Of a stretch of 64,000 nt of DNA, positions 46,783 to 57,970 are shown piece after piece; within the stretch, counting starts at the first letter, position 1; each line of letters begins with the position of its first letter. This DNA comes from Juglans regia (lineage: Eukaryota > Streptophyta > Magnoliopsida > Fagales > Juglandaceae): assembly GCF_001411555.2 (NCBI RefSeq), contig NC_049915.1, positions 17,126,640 through 17,190,639 of the forward strand. The letters run 5' to 3'. The notes under the pieces are model-generated. The model searched no databases. It saw nothing but the letters and a program-made list of their open reading frames with translations, and was not told the DNA's origin. The position numbers and the translations under genes are program-made.

Positions 46783-47799
46783 GTATTCCTTTGCTTAGAA
46801 CTACTATTCTCAACTCCTGTTATAAGAAAATTATTTATTTGTAATCAGTTATTTCTTATAAAAAAATTATTTTTTGTTAAAATGAGTCTATTTTCATCGT
46901 AAATAATCATTATCGTTATAAATAATCTGTCATAAATGCTCATTTTTTTTTGTAATGATATATATATGTCCTCCATTCTAACGCATGTATTTCCTGCAAC
47001 CAATTGAGCCAGAATCCCTACTTGTTTATAGGAACGTGGGATCGGACGTACTTTAGAGCAGTTGATGGCAAGTGCATGCTTTATTTAGTTATTTATTTAT
47101 TTTTCTTATCGTGATTATCTTTAATTATCTAATTCTATTTCTCTTTTTGTTTATTTTTTATTGCGTCTATATATATATCTTGCAATTGTCACACTGGGTG
47201 GAGTCCAACACAACTTGCATCTTTCAGTCAACTGACGGAATCTAAAGTTCTGTCTTCTCTTTTAATTGTTTTATTTCTTAAATTACAAAAAAAAAAAAAA
47301 ATGAATTGCGTGTACACCGAAGTTTATTATAATTAATAACCCACAAAAAAGAAAGGTTTGATATATCTAACGCCTCAAAACGAAAATAAAATAAGGAGGA
47401 AAAAATAAATTTTAGTACTAACAAAAAATGCTAAAATCTCAGCAATTAGAGTAAAAATTTACATTCATGCGGAGAAACGAAGAGGAAAAAATACTAACTA
47501 TGAAGATTGAGTACAAATATTAATTTATATTAGTCATATGAATCACTCAAACCCAAAAATCCAATACACTTATAATCTCACATTCTAAAACCCTAAAATA
47601 AACTCAAACCCAAAACTTGCAAAAATTTGTAGTAGAAATGTATTGGAAAAAATGGTTAATAAAAAAAAATGGAATATGCATGCATGTGATCGATGGGGCC
47701 ATGCAGGAACTACGTGATCAGGATTCTTCATGTATTGCTAAAACATATACATAAAAATTAAGAAATAGCTAAAACATATACATATAAAAAAAACATATA
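46783..47799. other. AT-rich spacer without a visible gene
   Basis: Only short frames occur. A degenerate stretch at about 46,830-46,960 (GAGTCTATTTTCATCGTAAAT, AATAATCTGTCATAAATGC) resembles decayed CACTA-MITE arms. Near 47,633 a 25-30 bp piece (GAAATGTATTGGAAAAAATG) matches segmental copy 1. I see nothing else. Confidence 0.55.
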
Positions 47800-47924
47800 T
47801 GACCAGTCAGCTGCAAAGTTGAATCATGTATTATAAAAAAAAAGGTCTTGAGAGCAACCACTGTTTGTTGCATCCAAATTACACGCATTACGTGTCGAAA
47901 CAGAAGCAGCCACTGACAGCAGAG

Positions 47925-48093
47925 ATGAGGGAAAGAGCGGATGAGAGAGAGACCCGGCGAGAGAGAGCTACTGATGAGAGAGAGAGAGATAGAGATGAGA
48001 GAGAGAGTCGATGAGAGAGAGTCAGAGATGAGAGAGAGACCAAGATAGGAGAGAGAGTCGATGAGGGATGAGAGAGAGAGGGGAAGATCTAGT
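47925..48093 (+). repeat. GA-rich imperfect minisatellite
   Basis: About 170 bp made of GAGAGAGA runs separated by TCGATGAGAGAGAG and AGATGAGAGAGAG variants, an irregular 12-20 bp period. The frames on both strands through it are low-complexity and not genes. Confidence 0.85.
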
Positions 48094-49261
48094 GCATTTT
48101 GCACCCAAAAGAAAAACCTAAAAGACCAAAAGTAGTTACGTAATGTGTGCAATGTGTGCATAGTAACAGTGGCTGCTCTGTAGCAATACTCATAAAAAGT
48201 GACAACAACATTAATTTATATTTATTCAATTTAACTCTTTTCCAACGAACAAAATTCATTAATTACTTCTGCATCCATCTTATTCTTCAATGCTTTTATT
48301 TTCAATGTAGATTAATTACCAGATAATTTCTAAAATAAAGTGATCCTCCATGATTGGAAAAGTTTCCTCAGGATTAATGGAGGTGATTGGAGGTAAGCCA
48401 TGCAACTCCCATATGCATGGTTAGAGGGTCATGTGGCCCCATTTTTTAATTTTGACAAGAAATAATTATTTTGACAAATAAGCAAATTTTGGATTCAATT
48501 TCTTATAATTTCATACTTCTCTTGATTTAATTAATATATTTTACATGTTGTCCCACTTATTAAAGAGCAATCTGACCCAGTACATGATGTCATGGACAAT
48601 ATAAGTGTATAATATAAATAATTAAATTATCTCATTGTCCTGATCGAAGACTGCTTGTCGTACCTTATGTGGACTCGATGTGTCTTGCCATGCATGTCGA
48701 TCGGTGGCTAATTATATATCTTCATAACATGAGTCAATTAAATTTAAACTAATGGTGGTTTAATAATCTTGTGGTCCACTTTTATCTGCTCATTGTCTTG
48801 GTCCAAGAGTCCCTGTACCTTCCGTGCGTGGACTAGACTCTTGCCTGCCAAGCTTTAAAAACAATAAAAAAATGAAAAAAATAAACGTATGAATATGTCC
48901 AATCATAATATACAATATTTATTATATTTGTCTCAAAAATCATTTAATATTGCTCAATAAATTTTGTAGGCATATTTTATATATTTATTTCTCTTCTTGA
49001 AAATTATTTAATTAATAACTCTTGAAGTTTAAACTGAAAGTATTATCACCGGCACCAGTACTGCACCACCCTGGCCGGCCTGCTCCAAGTGGCGTGTATC
49101 ATGCATGGCCGGTAACCAACTCCAAGTTATAATAATAAATGATTCGACCAAAACTTAATATATATAGTTATCATCACAAAACTCTTTTGGCGCATGCATG
49201 CTTAATTGGTGAACCCATGTGACGTCCTTCCATATGATCTCGAGTTTACCTAAAAAAAGAT

Positions 49262-49434
49262 GAGAAATGCTACATACAGTCGTGGAATGCGCAGTCGCCG
49301 TGCAGTCGCTTTGAAAAAGAGTGGGGTCTACTATTAAAAAATTAATTTCTTTTCAGGTGTGTCCCTTATTTATTCACTTTTTTCAAAGCGACTGCACGGC
49401 GACTGCACGCTCACGACTGCAAGTATCATTTCTC
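49262..49434. mobile_element. Mutator-like MITE with long TIRs
   Basis: The 173 bp insert has inverted arms of more than 50 bp. Each arm holds the GTCGCCGTGCAGTCGCTTTG motif or its complement, and outer ends read GAGAAATGCTACATACAGTC. It is flanked by the exact 9 bp duplication AAAAAAGAT (49,253-49,261 and 49,435-49,443). Copy 3 has only AAAAAAAAGATTTAGGGG at the matching place (about 44,657), an empty site. Nine-base duplications and long arms place it in the Mutator superfamily. Confidence 0.92.
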
Positions 49435-50005
49435 AAAAAAGATTTAGGGGTAGGTGAAACTAGATCAGGCACAACATGAGTCAAGATGAGGATATTTTTT
49501 AGCAATTAATTTGGATGTATTCTTCTTGGAGTTTGGTTCCACATCGATCCATCCAACTTGAGGACTTTGCTGCGAAATTTCCATTCTCCATGTGAGTGGG
49601 GACATTGAGCGCAGTTGGTAAAATTATTTGTTCTTGTCTCACGTTGTCATGATGTTGATCTATAACATAATATAATCGCACCAAATAATAAAGGTGTGTG
49701 CTGGGACAGCAATTTTTCTTTTGGCTTAATTAAAGTGGATGCCATTTTTACTATGGCATAGCTGGTTACATGACTAATAAATTCGGCCTTTTACTACATG
49801 ATGTTCAATATCAAGTATCAATACCTTTATGCTCTATCATGCCTTCTCAAACCGGCCTTGACGCGGTTTAGTTCGCAAACATATTAATATTTCCTTCGAT
49901 ATTTATATTTCTAGAAATATAATGTTTGAGAATGTAGATACTTGAAAGTATATTAAACTTACGTTTGAAAGTGATTGAGGTCGGGAATATGATTGAATTC
50001 TCAGT

Positions 50006-50009
<4 letters not shown>

Positions 50010-50037
<28 letters not shown>
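50010..50037 (+). repeat. (AT)n microsatellite
   Basis: AT dinucleotide run expanded in segmental copy 4 relative to the short ATATATAT at about 45,188 in copy 3. Confidence 0.9.
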
Positions 50038-50042
<5 letters not shown>

Positions 50043-51125
50043 AGAAATTATATTTACAGTACTCTTATACTGCATGTATATGCATCGCATATATTTTTTT
50101 TAAAAAAAGTAGATAAATTTACCATATTAAAAAAAATTTTTTTTAATGGAATGCTCAGAGTTGTACAGCCTAAGATTTTATCTGGATTACTCTTATAAAA
50201 TCTCTATGTTTGTAAAATTCCTAGAAATCCTGCAGAAAATATTCGTCCTTTCCCATATACCCCTATATATATTTTTGGATTAATCCCAAAATTAATCCCT
50301 TGATTTTCGAGAATTTGCAAAAAGCTTATTAGGTTTTTTATTTTCACGATTAACCAATTGAATTTACATTTTTTTACAATTAATTAAACTCTCTCCATCC
50401 ATCTTCTATCAAATTCACTAATGTCAATGATATTTATTTATATATATAAACAATATTATTTATGTAATTGTAACAGTTTTAAAAGGTTATTTTATACTTT
50501 TATAAAAAAATGACATTCTAAGAGAGGTGCGAATGTCGATTCCCTTTTCGATCTTTATGTAATTACAAATACATCAAACTTAAATTATTGATTAAAAATC
50601 ATTTTTGTAACTACAAAGTTTAAAAATAGCTATTTGCGTCCGCTTATAAAACAAATATATATGAAGAGAAAAGGGAATGTAGAATTGGATTCTCTCACGT
50701 ATTTAGAAGGGAGTCCACATTTCCTTCAAAAAATGGGTTAGAATTGGAATCTAAATTCAAGCGATTTGCTCATTTGTTTTCATAATTATTCTCATTTCGA
50801 TCATTTAATTAATTATTACAATTTTTTTAAATTCTCACACACAATAAAATAACATTCAATTTTTTAAAATTTTAAAATAAAAATCATATTAAAAAATATA
50901 TTATAATAATATTTTATTTAACTTTTAATTTTTACCTCAACTCATTTCATCTCATCTGTAAAAATAAACGAGTCCGGTCCAATCAAACAAGATAATCTTA
51001 TAAGCTAGATTTCTAAAAATTCTAAAAATTACCACATCCAAAGGGCCAATTTTATTTAATATATTCTATCACCTTTTAGTTTTTTTTTATCATCACTCCA
51101 ACATCCTAAATGTTTTCTCTTTTTG

Positions 51126-51735
51126 GGGCTTCGGGATAGATTCGGTCAAATTCGAAATAAAAAATTTAAAGTCGAGAATAATTTCAGTTGAACTAGCATA
51201 TAGATTGTGAGTAATTTATTGATCAGTTATGGACTTACACATGAGATGTTGGGAGGCAACTTATTTATTTATTTATTTTATGGGATGTTGGGATTGGCTT
51301 TGGAAAGTTTTTAGTGCATTAAAATGCATCACTGGCCTCCATATATGCAGAATTATAGATGAAAGAAAAATTCTATTTATTATCAATTTTATTATCATTC
51401 TTTTAACATCCTATAAAATGATTGGCCCACAAGTTAAATATAACAAATAGTCTATAATTATTTAATACCACGTAATAGAAAGATAAGAGAATAATGATAA
51501 AAATGATGGTGGGTAGCATTATTCTTGATGAAACTTCATTGTTTTGCCAAACTTGGAAGCTTACCATATAGATTTGTTTAAAAAAAAGAGCAAAAACAAG
51601 CTTAAAGTCATGTGAGGGAAATCACTACAACAAATTTGATTTTTAAAAATGAAATTCTTTAAGGAAGAATTTGTTTTCATCCTTAAAAGTGATAAAAATC
51701 AAATACGGTTGAGACAAAAATTATTGAAAATATGT
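51126..51735. other. Spacer with a CACTA left terminus at 51,623
   Basis: No gene is visible. CACTACAACAAATTTGATTT at 51,623 looks like a CACTA left end, followed by TTGAGACAAAAATTATTG as in the ends of CACTA 2. Gypsy element B then inserted at 51,735. Related CACTA sequence (TAGACAAAAATTTTGTCTC) resumes at 60,285, but no right terminus follows. Confidence 0.55.
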
Positions 51736-53941
51736 GTGGCGCTCCCGACCTCCATATACGGGAACACGGGAATCAAGACATACGAATGATGACAACACGA
51801 TCATGCATCCCAATGATAGTGTCAAGTGTGTGTACATACAACAGTGTATAATGAACAATGCAGCGAATAATTTAAGTAAGTCAACTAAGTACCAAAATTT
51901 TTAAAATAAATTAACATAAGTAAAATGATTAAAAAGAGTTATCCAGTTATCCCAAAATATAATACAAGTCTAAATACAATAATGAGTGATCCCATATCAC
52001 TCCTCGGGTGGAGCCGAATCCGCAGGCTCACCCTCAGCTTCACCTGCATCGAAATGTGCGTTACCATAAATGGTACTGCAGGTAAGTATAATCCAAACAA
52101 CCCTCGAGAATAAAAATGCATTAATGCAACCAACAATTATGCATGCATATGATGAAATATGCATTATGCCCAAAATATCATTTTTCACAAAAATGAATAT
52201 TTTCTAACACACGCCAAAATCTCATTTAGCCCAAAACATATCCATAAAAACATTTACCGCCTTTTTCCCAGAAAATGACCCAAATCAATAATCCATCGTT
52301 TTTCCAGAAAATGATTCACATAAAATCCTTATATCCAACACACGTCATTTTCCCAGAAAACGGTCCATTAATCCATTTTAACCGTATGTATCATGATCTC
52401 CTCTAGGGATCATCTGTAACCCTGGCTCCCTTCATCACACCATGGGTAACGATCGTGCGAGTGACTTCGTAAAGAGCGATGCCCAGTTCTGCGCCCAACG
52501 CGTTCATGACCAAGCATCCTCTAGCCCCTACCAACAGAAGGGCTACGGAGTCGGCATGAGAGCGTTACCATCCCGTTCGATTCCGTTATCGCCCAGCAAT
52601 AACCCAGGGGACATCACTCAGTATATTTCGCTCCCGAGTGACCAAAGGAGCTCCACTGAGATAATGCCCCATATTGGCTTTAGGTCATGATACACACGCA
52701 CCAAAATCCATTTCTCACATGAAAATCCATTTTTCATAAAATACACATGAACATGTATGCAATCACGCGAAAACCCAGTTTTCATTTACAAACATGAACA
52801 TACGTGCAAATATGCCATGTATGAAACGACATAATATCCAACAACCAACAATTCACAACACAATCCAATCACACAAACAACTTCAACCTCCAATCCATCC
52901 GACCCCCTTACTCCTCAGACTAAGTCCGGCACAACCAACCAGACCACAATAAAAATGAGTTAGTACAAAAATACATTTAAATCACGAAAATTCTTTGGAA
53001 AAATACTTACAAAACTATAGTATAATTCTCGAAGGATCACGGAGGTACAAGAGGTGGCGACACACCGTTTGAAAAACCCACTTTTGAATAGGGACAAACT
53101 AAGACTCGAGATTACTAGGGAAGTGCTTAGGGATGTCGGTAAAGCTAGTGATGGTGGTGGTTGGCCGTGGGTGGCGGCGTGGGAGGTGTTTGGAGGCCAA
53201 AATGCTCAAAACGGAAATGTGGATGGTGGAGCTTCACTGGTGGCGGATCGGAGCTGAGGATGGATGGGTTAGGTTGCTGGGAGGTCAATGATGATGTGGT
53301 GAAGAGATGGTGGCCGGTATTGGCGCTACGGCGATGCTGGAACAAATGGTGGCCGCGGCTTGAAGCCGTGTGTGGAGAAGAATGGTGGCGCGAGAAGGGG
53401 CTTGGAATGGAACGGGTGGTCGTCGGCCGGAGGGGAAGAGAATGGGAGGGGCAGTGATGACCACGGCGGCGCACGGCGGTAGTGGGTGGTGGATGACGCA
53501 ACGGACGAGAGAAAGGGAGGAAAATCGCGCGGGAGAGAAGAAAGAGAGAGGATAAGAAGAAATGGGGAGAAAAGAGAAGAAGAAGAAGAAAAGAAAAAAA
53601 AATGTGGAAAAGAAATAAGGTCAAATCCTCATATTTTGGGTCACAAAAATGATCCAATGAAAAATATTTCAAAATAGCAAGTTAAATAAAATAATTTAAA
53701 CGTAGTGATTAAATGAAAATAAAATAATTAAATCTAACAATAAATTAATTTAAAATAAAGAGAAATTTAAATGTATAACAATAATTAATATTAAGGAAAC
53801 ATATCAAAATAATTTTCACAAATTAAAAATCATAAAAATGATCCAACTAAAAATTCGATAAACTTAAAACAAGAGAACCAATATTTAAATTAATAAAAAT
53901 AATCATTCAATTAAAAATACATTAAAATACGAGATGTTACA
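51736..53941 (-). mobile_element. Gypsy element B, left (3') LTR
   Basis: This 2206 bp LTR runs from TGTGGCGCTCCCGACC to GAGATGTTACA and is preceded by the target duplication ATATG (51,731-51,735). It holds the conserved LTR module (52,390-52,700; GATAATGCCCCATATTGGCT). A purine-rich stretch (53,460-53,620) is the source of Lys/Glu- or Pro-rich spurious frames. In the first ~150 bp it differs from the right LTR at roughly one base in eight; other stretches look closer. Confidence 0.95.
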
Positions 53942-53960
53942 TTCTCCCTCCTTTAAATAA
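53942..53960 (-). promoter_or_regulatory. Polypurine tract of gypsy element B
   Basis: The plus strand TTCTCCCTCCTTTAAATAA directly after the left LTR is a purine run on the minus strand. It confirms minus orientation of the element. Confidence 0.85.
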
Positions 53961-54059
53961 AATCTCGTCCTTGAAATTGGCAAGGTCAAACATTAAAACT
54001 AGGACAGAAATAAGATTTGACTAAGAGCAGACATAAGAAACATACCGCCAGGGTCAATC

Positions 54060-55300
54060 AAACAAGTATAGATATTGCTCCCTCATGTCAGCTTCTCTCT
54101 CCCAAGAGAAATCTTGAGCCAACGGATCACCCTATGACACTTTCACCAAAGCTATCGTCTTGGACCTTAACCCTTGCTCTTTCCAATCCACGATCTGCAT
54201 TGGGGCAACTTCATAAGTAAGGTTAGGCTGATGTTGAATGCGTTCAGGTTCAACAAAATGTGGTTCTTGTTGTCTAAAACTCTTATTCAATGACGACATA
54301 TGGAACACATCATGAACTTCCCCAAAATAGTCCGGCAATGCAACTCTATAAGCAGCAAACCCAACCTTCTCCACAATCTAAAAAGGGCCAACATACCTCG
54401 GACTAAGCTTTCCCTTCTTACCAAAGCGCTTAACGCCTTTCATAGGAGAGACTTTGAGGTAAACTCAATCACCTACCTCAAAGGATAAATCTATTCTCCT
54501 TGTATCTACATAACTCTTCTGGCGACTTTGAGCTTCCGCCATTTTAGTCCTTACAAGCTGAACTTGATCTTTCATTTCTTGAATTATCTCAGGTCCAATT
54601 AATTTACACTCGCCAACTTCATCCCAACACATAGGTGATCTACACTTCCTTCCATACAAAGTTTCATACGAGGCCATCTGAATGGAGGCATGAAAATAGT
54701 TATTATAAGCAAACTCTATTAGCGACAGATGATTCTCCAAACTCTCTTGAAATTCCATGACACAAGCTCGCAACATATCCTCAAGAGTCTGAATAGTGCG
54801 CTCTGATTGAACCTCAATTTGAGGGTGATATGCAGTACTAAACTTCAACTTAGTGCCTAAAACTGCATGCAAACTCTTCCAAAAATAGGACGTGAACCGC
54901 GGGTCCCGATCCAACATGATACTCTTGGGTACTCCATGCAAACGCACTATCTCTTTGACATACAACCGAGTCAGCTTTCCCAAAGAGTCGGTATTATTAA
55001 TAGGCAAGAAATGGGCACTCTTGGTCAACCGATCAACAATCACCCAAACCGAATTCTTCCCACTAGGGGCCCTCGGCAAACCCACTACAAAATCCATAGA
55101 AATGTCATCCCACTTCCACTCAGGAATAGGGAGAGGTTGAAGTTTACTAGCAAGTCTTTGATGCTCAGTCTTAACTTGATTGCATGTGACACATTTCTCA
55201 ATAAACATGGCGATATCCATCATACTCGCATTAGTCCCCCAGTGGCACATCACGCCCAGTATTCCTAGGGTGGCTATGTTATCCAAAATCTCATTTTTCC
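54060..55300 (-). pseudogene. Gypsy B integrase with chromodomain, two stops
   Basis: The main frame (55,355-54,465) is a Tekay/Del-type integrase: the end of the zinc module (CVTCNQVKTEHQRLASKLQ), then MDFVVGLPRAPSGKNSVWV. The first catalytic Asp is in VIVDRLTKSAHF, the second in MLDRDPRF, and the Glu in the SERTIQTLEDMLR region. All three catalytic residues are present, unlike element A. A TGA at 54,465-54,467 interrupts the frame where element A has GDWVYLK. After it come RVALPDYFGEVHDVFHMS and a chromodomain-like tail (EVAPMQIVDWKEQ, KTIALVKVS) with TAG at 54,132-54,134 where tryptophan is usual. RT, protease and gag are absent. Confidence 0.92.
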
Positions 55301-55355
55301 ACAAGAACCTTAATACAGCATCCAATAAATTCCAATGATTAGTAGCTTCATACAA

Positions 55356-57958
55356 TAATCTGTGCTAACTTCAATCGACTTCTATGCTATAACTTCCAAA
55401 CCTCCATTGAATTCTACCTTTGGTAACCTAATGGCCACTTCCAAAGTTAACCATCAATAACAAATTTTGCACAACCAAATGATTAATCTCCAATTACAAG
55501 TATTTTCTCAACATTTCAAGTCACCACTAATTCCTCAAAATTAGCACAAAATCTGAACTCCTAACTACGACAAAAAATATCATGCTTCTGCTGCGCATTC
55601 TGATATTCGCCACATGCATAAAATTTATGTCCTCATAAAACTAACACCATCAAGTGCATGGTGGCTCCATACCTACTAACCAAAAACTCTTATCATAATT
55701 TGGTAGAAAATACTCTCTTTCCCAAAACCACGAGTCATCACTCATAGTCCTCAAATAACTCCTCTGCCTTAATCAAAATCAATATTCGGCAAAATACATC
55801 TATGATCATTGGCAGAAAACCAATATCAACCGACCTCAGTATCCCAAATTAAAAATAGGTAACCTCAACCCAAAATACATCTGTCTTATCTAAGATAAGG
55901 AACATACCCTAAAAGGCTCGATTCCAACCCATCCAACCAATATGAGCGCCTATAAACTTCTACTCGACAACCTAAACCCAAAAGCTCGTCTCCTTACTTC
56001 TGAATATCATCTAATCTAGCAGTGACTAAACTCACTACGAACCACCATTGACTTCACCAAAATATTATCAAAACCTTCTTGGTAACTCGCCCACCTACTT
56101 CTACTCCTATAAGCTAGTATTAGCACAACTAGTTCCTTCAATCGCACATCATTATTAAACCTCAAGGCAAGCCATATTGCTCAAATCTTCAATCCACCAA
56201 AAGCCATTGCAAAGCACCCATGGATCCTAATGCTTTATTAACTCACATACTTGATCATATTATCCATCGCTGATGCCTAAGCTTCAACTTCCAAGATCTT
56301 ATCATACACCATACATGACGACCCATCAATCTCTCTTCAAGTTAAATAACAATGTCCTTAATTCAACCAACTGGACGCTCAATCTCTAAAGGAAAGTACA
56401 GCCTCAAAATTTAAATTCCTAGGTAACCTCAAGTCACAATTAATTCCTGTAGATAATCACAACAATTTTTGCCAACCATCATTCCATTGAGTAACCCGCA
56501 TCGACTATACACTTCGATCAACTCATCAAAAACTCAAAGCCAATGTCTCTTAAATTTAATAATATTGTATTTACTCCTCTTCAACACCTACCAAAGCCCC
56601 TTATTCCAAGCCAAAAAAATGAGACTAGGACCTGTACTCTGCGAAATGCATACATACTCACCACTACTACGCATTGATCTCTTGCACCCTTAGCCGAAAC
56701 CAATAATCCTCCAAACGTGCAAGTGATCCATCACTACCATTTCCATCATCTGGACATATATGCTTGAAATTAACAAGAATCATTTCTTAAATCCGCACCA
56801 TCTATTATTCTTAAAATTGATATGGATTAAATCCTTAACATGTCATTGTAACCTCGAGCTAAAAACAATCATTTTCTGAACTAGATCAACATCTTCAATT
56901 CTCAGAAAATACACGAACTAAATCATTACCTTCGATCTCTAAATAAATTCTCTCATGAAAATTCTCATATCAGTAACTCAACTCTGATTAATCCTATTTT
57001 AAAGGTTACCGACTAATCAATCGCTAGAATAGATCAAGCTAGCGTACCAAGTCTACAAAACTAAGAACTCAAATCCTATTATAATTCAGCGCTTCAACTC
57101 TGCAATTCTAAAACCTTAAACCAGATAAGAATCATTTCCCGAAATCCTCAAGATCGATGACCTTAAATCTAAAACATTCACCTTATAAAGCTTGTCAATT
57201 CTAAAGCCCCCAAATGTTATCAAACTGCTTATCAAAGTCGGCAAGATCGAAAACTTCTAATCTAAGTAATCCCTCAATTGCTTGTTGAACCTACCACCTT
57301 AAATCCCATAAACTTATTTCCCCCAAACTATAGGGACTCAAACCTTAGATGAACTTGTATAATCTAAACTTGAGGTTCGTTGAACTTACAACCTCCTACT
57401 CCATAGACGCATTACATAAATTCTACGGAACCTAAGACCTCAATTATCCTAAGCGATTTAAAACTATTCCACTCCTCAATTGCGACTTGAGTTCCTACTC
57501 CATAGAATTAACCCAGACCATGTCGTTCGAGCCTCGATATTAAAAACAAACCAATTGCCAAGAGTTCAGACCTACTATACTAAATGTTCAAGCCTAACAA
57601 TAGCATTCACAGTCATATCATCTTCCTGCCATAGCACAACCCTTAACCCACTTTTCAACTCCGAACAAAACAAAACAAAATAAAATTTCATAAATAAATA
57701 ACATACGACAAGATGAATAAAACAAATGAAGTAATAAACAATAAAATAATTAAAACAAATAAAATAACCTACCATATAATAAAACAAATAACATAAAATA
57801 ACATACAATAAAATAAATAAACAAACAAAGTAGTATACAATAAAATAAATAAAACCAATAAAAACAACATACTTTAAATTAAATAATTTCAATTTACACT
57901 TTTCAAATTTCTGGTACCTCACCTAAGGGATATGTGGTTTTACCTAGAGTCGAATCGC
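55356..57958 (-). mobile_element. Gypsy B leader region, no gag or RT
   Basis: About 2.6 kb between the integrase relic and the primer site, colinear with element C's interior (9,365-11,864) and, reversed, with element D's leader. No gag, protease or RT motif is visible in any frame. From about 56,760 to 57,420 degenerate repeats carry AATCATTTCCCGAAATC, CAAGATCGATGACCTTAAA and similar. Near the primer site AAATAAAATAA-type runs (57,665-57,880) are AT-rich. It is either a long 5' untranslated leader or what remains after deletion of gag to RT. Confidence 0.75.
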
Positions 57959-57968
57959 TTTGATACCA
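57957..57968 (-). promoter_or_regulatory. Primer binding site of gypsy element B
   Basis: The minus strand reads TGGTATCAAAGC, close to the initiator Met tRNA complement. It is separated by two bases from the right LTR at 57,971. Confidence 0.9.
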
Positions 57969-57970
57969 CC

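Larger units (their letters stand above)
47800..51125 (-). repeat. Segmental unit, copy 4
   Basis: The partner of copy 3, in the same orientation and order. It differs by lacking the foldback element and the MITE at 46,315. It has gained a GAGA-rich tract (47,925-48,093), a Mutator-like MITE (49,262) and a longer TA run (about 50,010-50,037). Its similarity ends near 51,125 with CCTAAATGTT. No frame with a recognisable domain occurs. Confidence 0.85.

Noticed and set aside
53145..53672. 175-residue minus-strand frame rich in Pro and His
   Set aside because: It is the complement of a purine-rich LTR stretch. The equivalent in the other LTR (59,453-59,985) is split and shifted.
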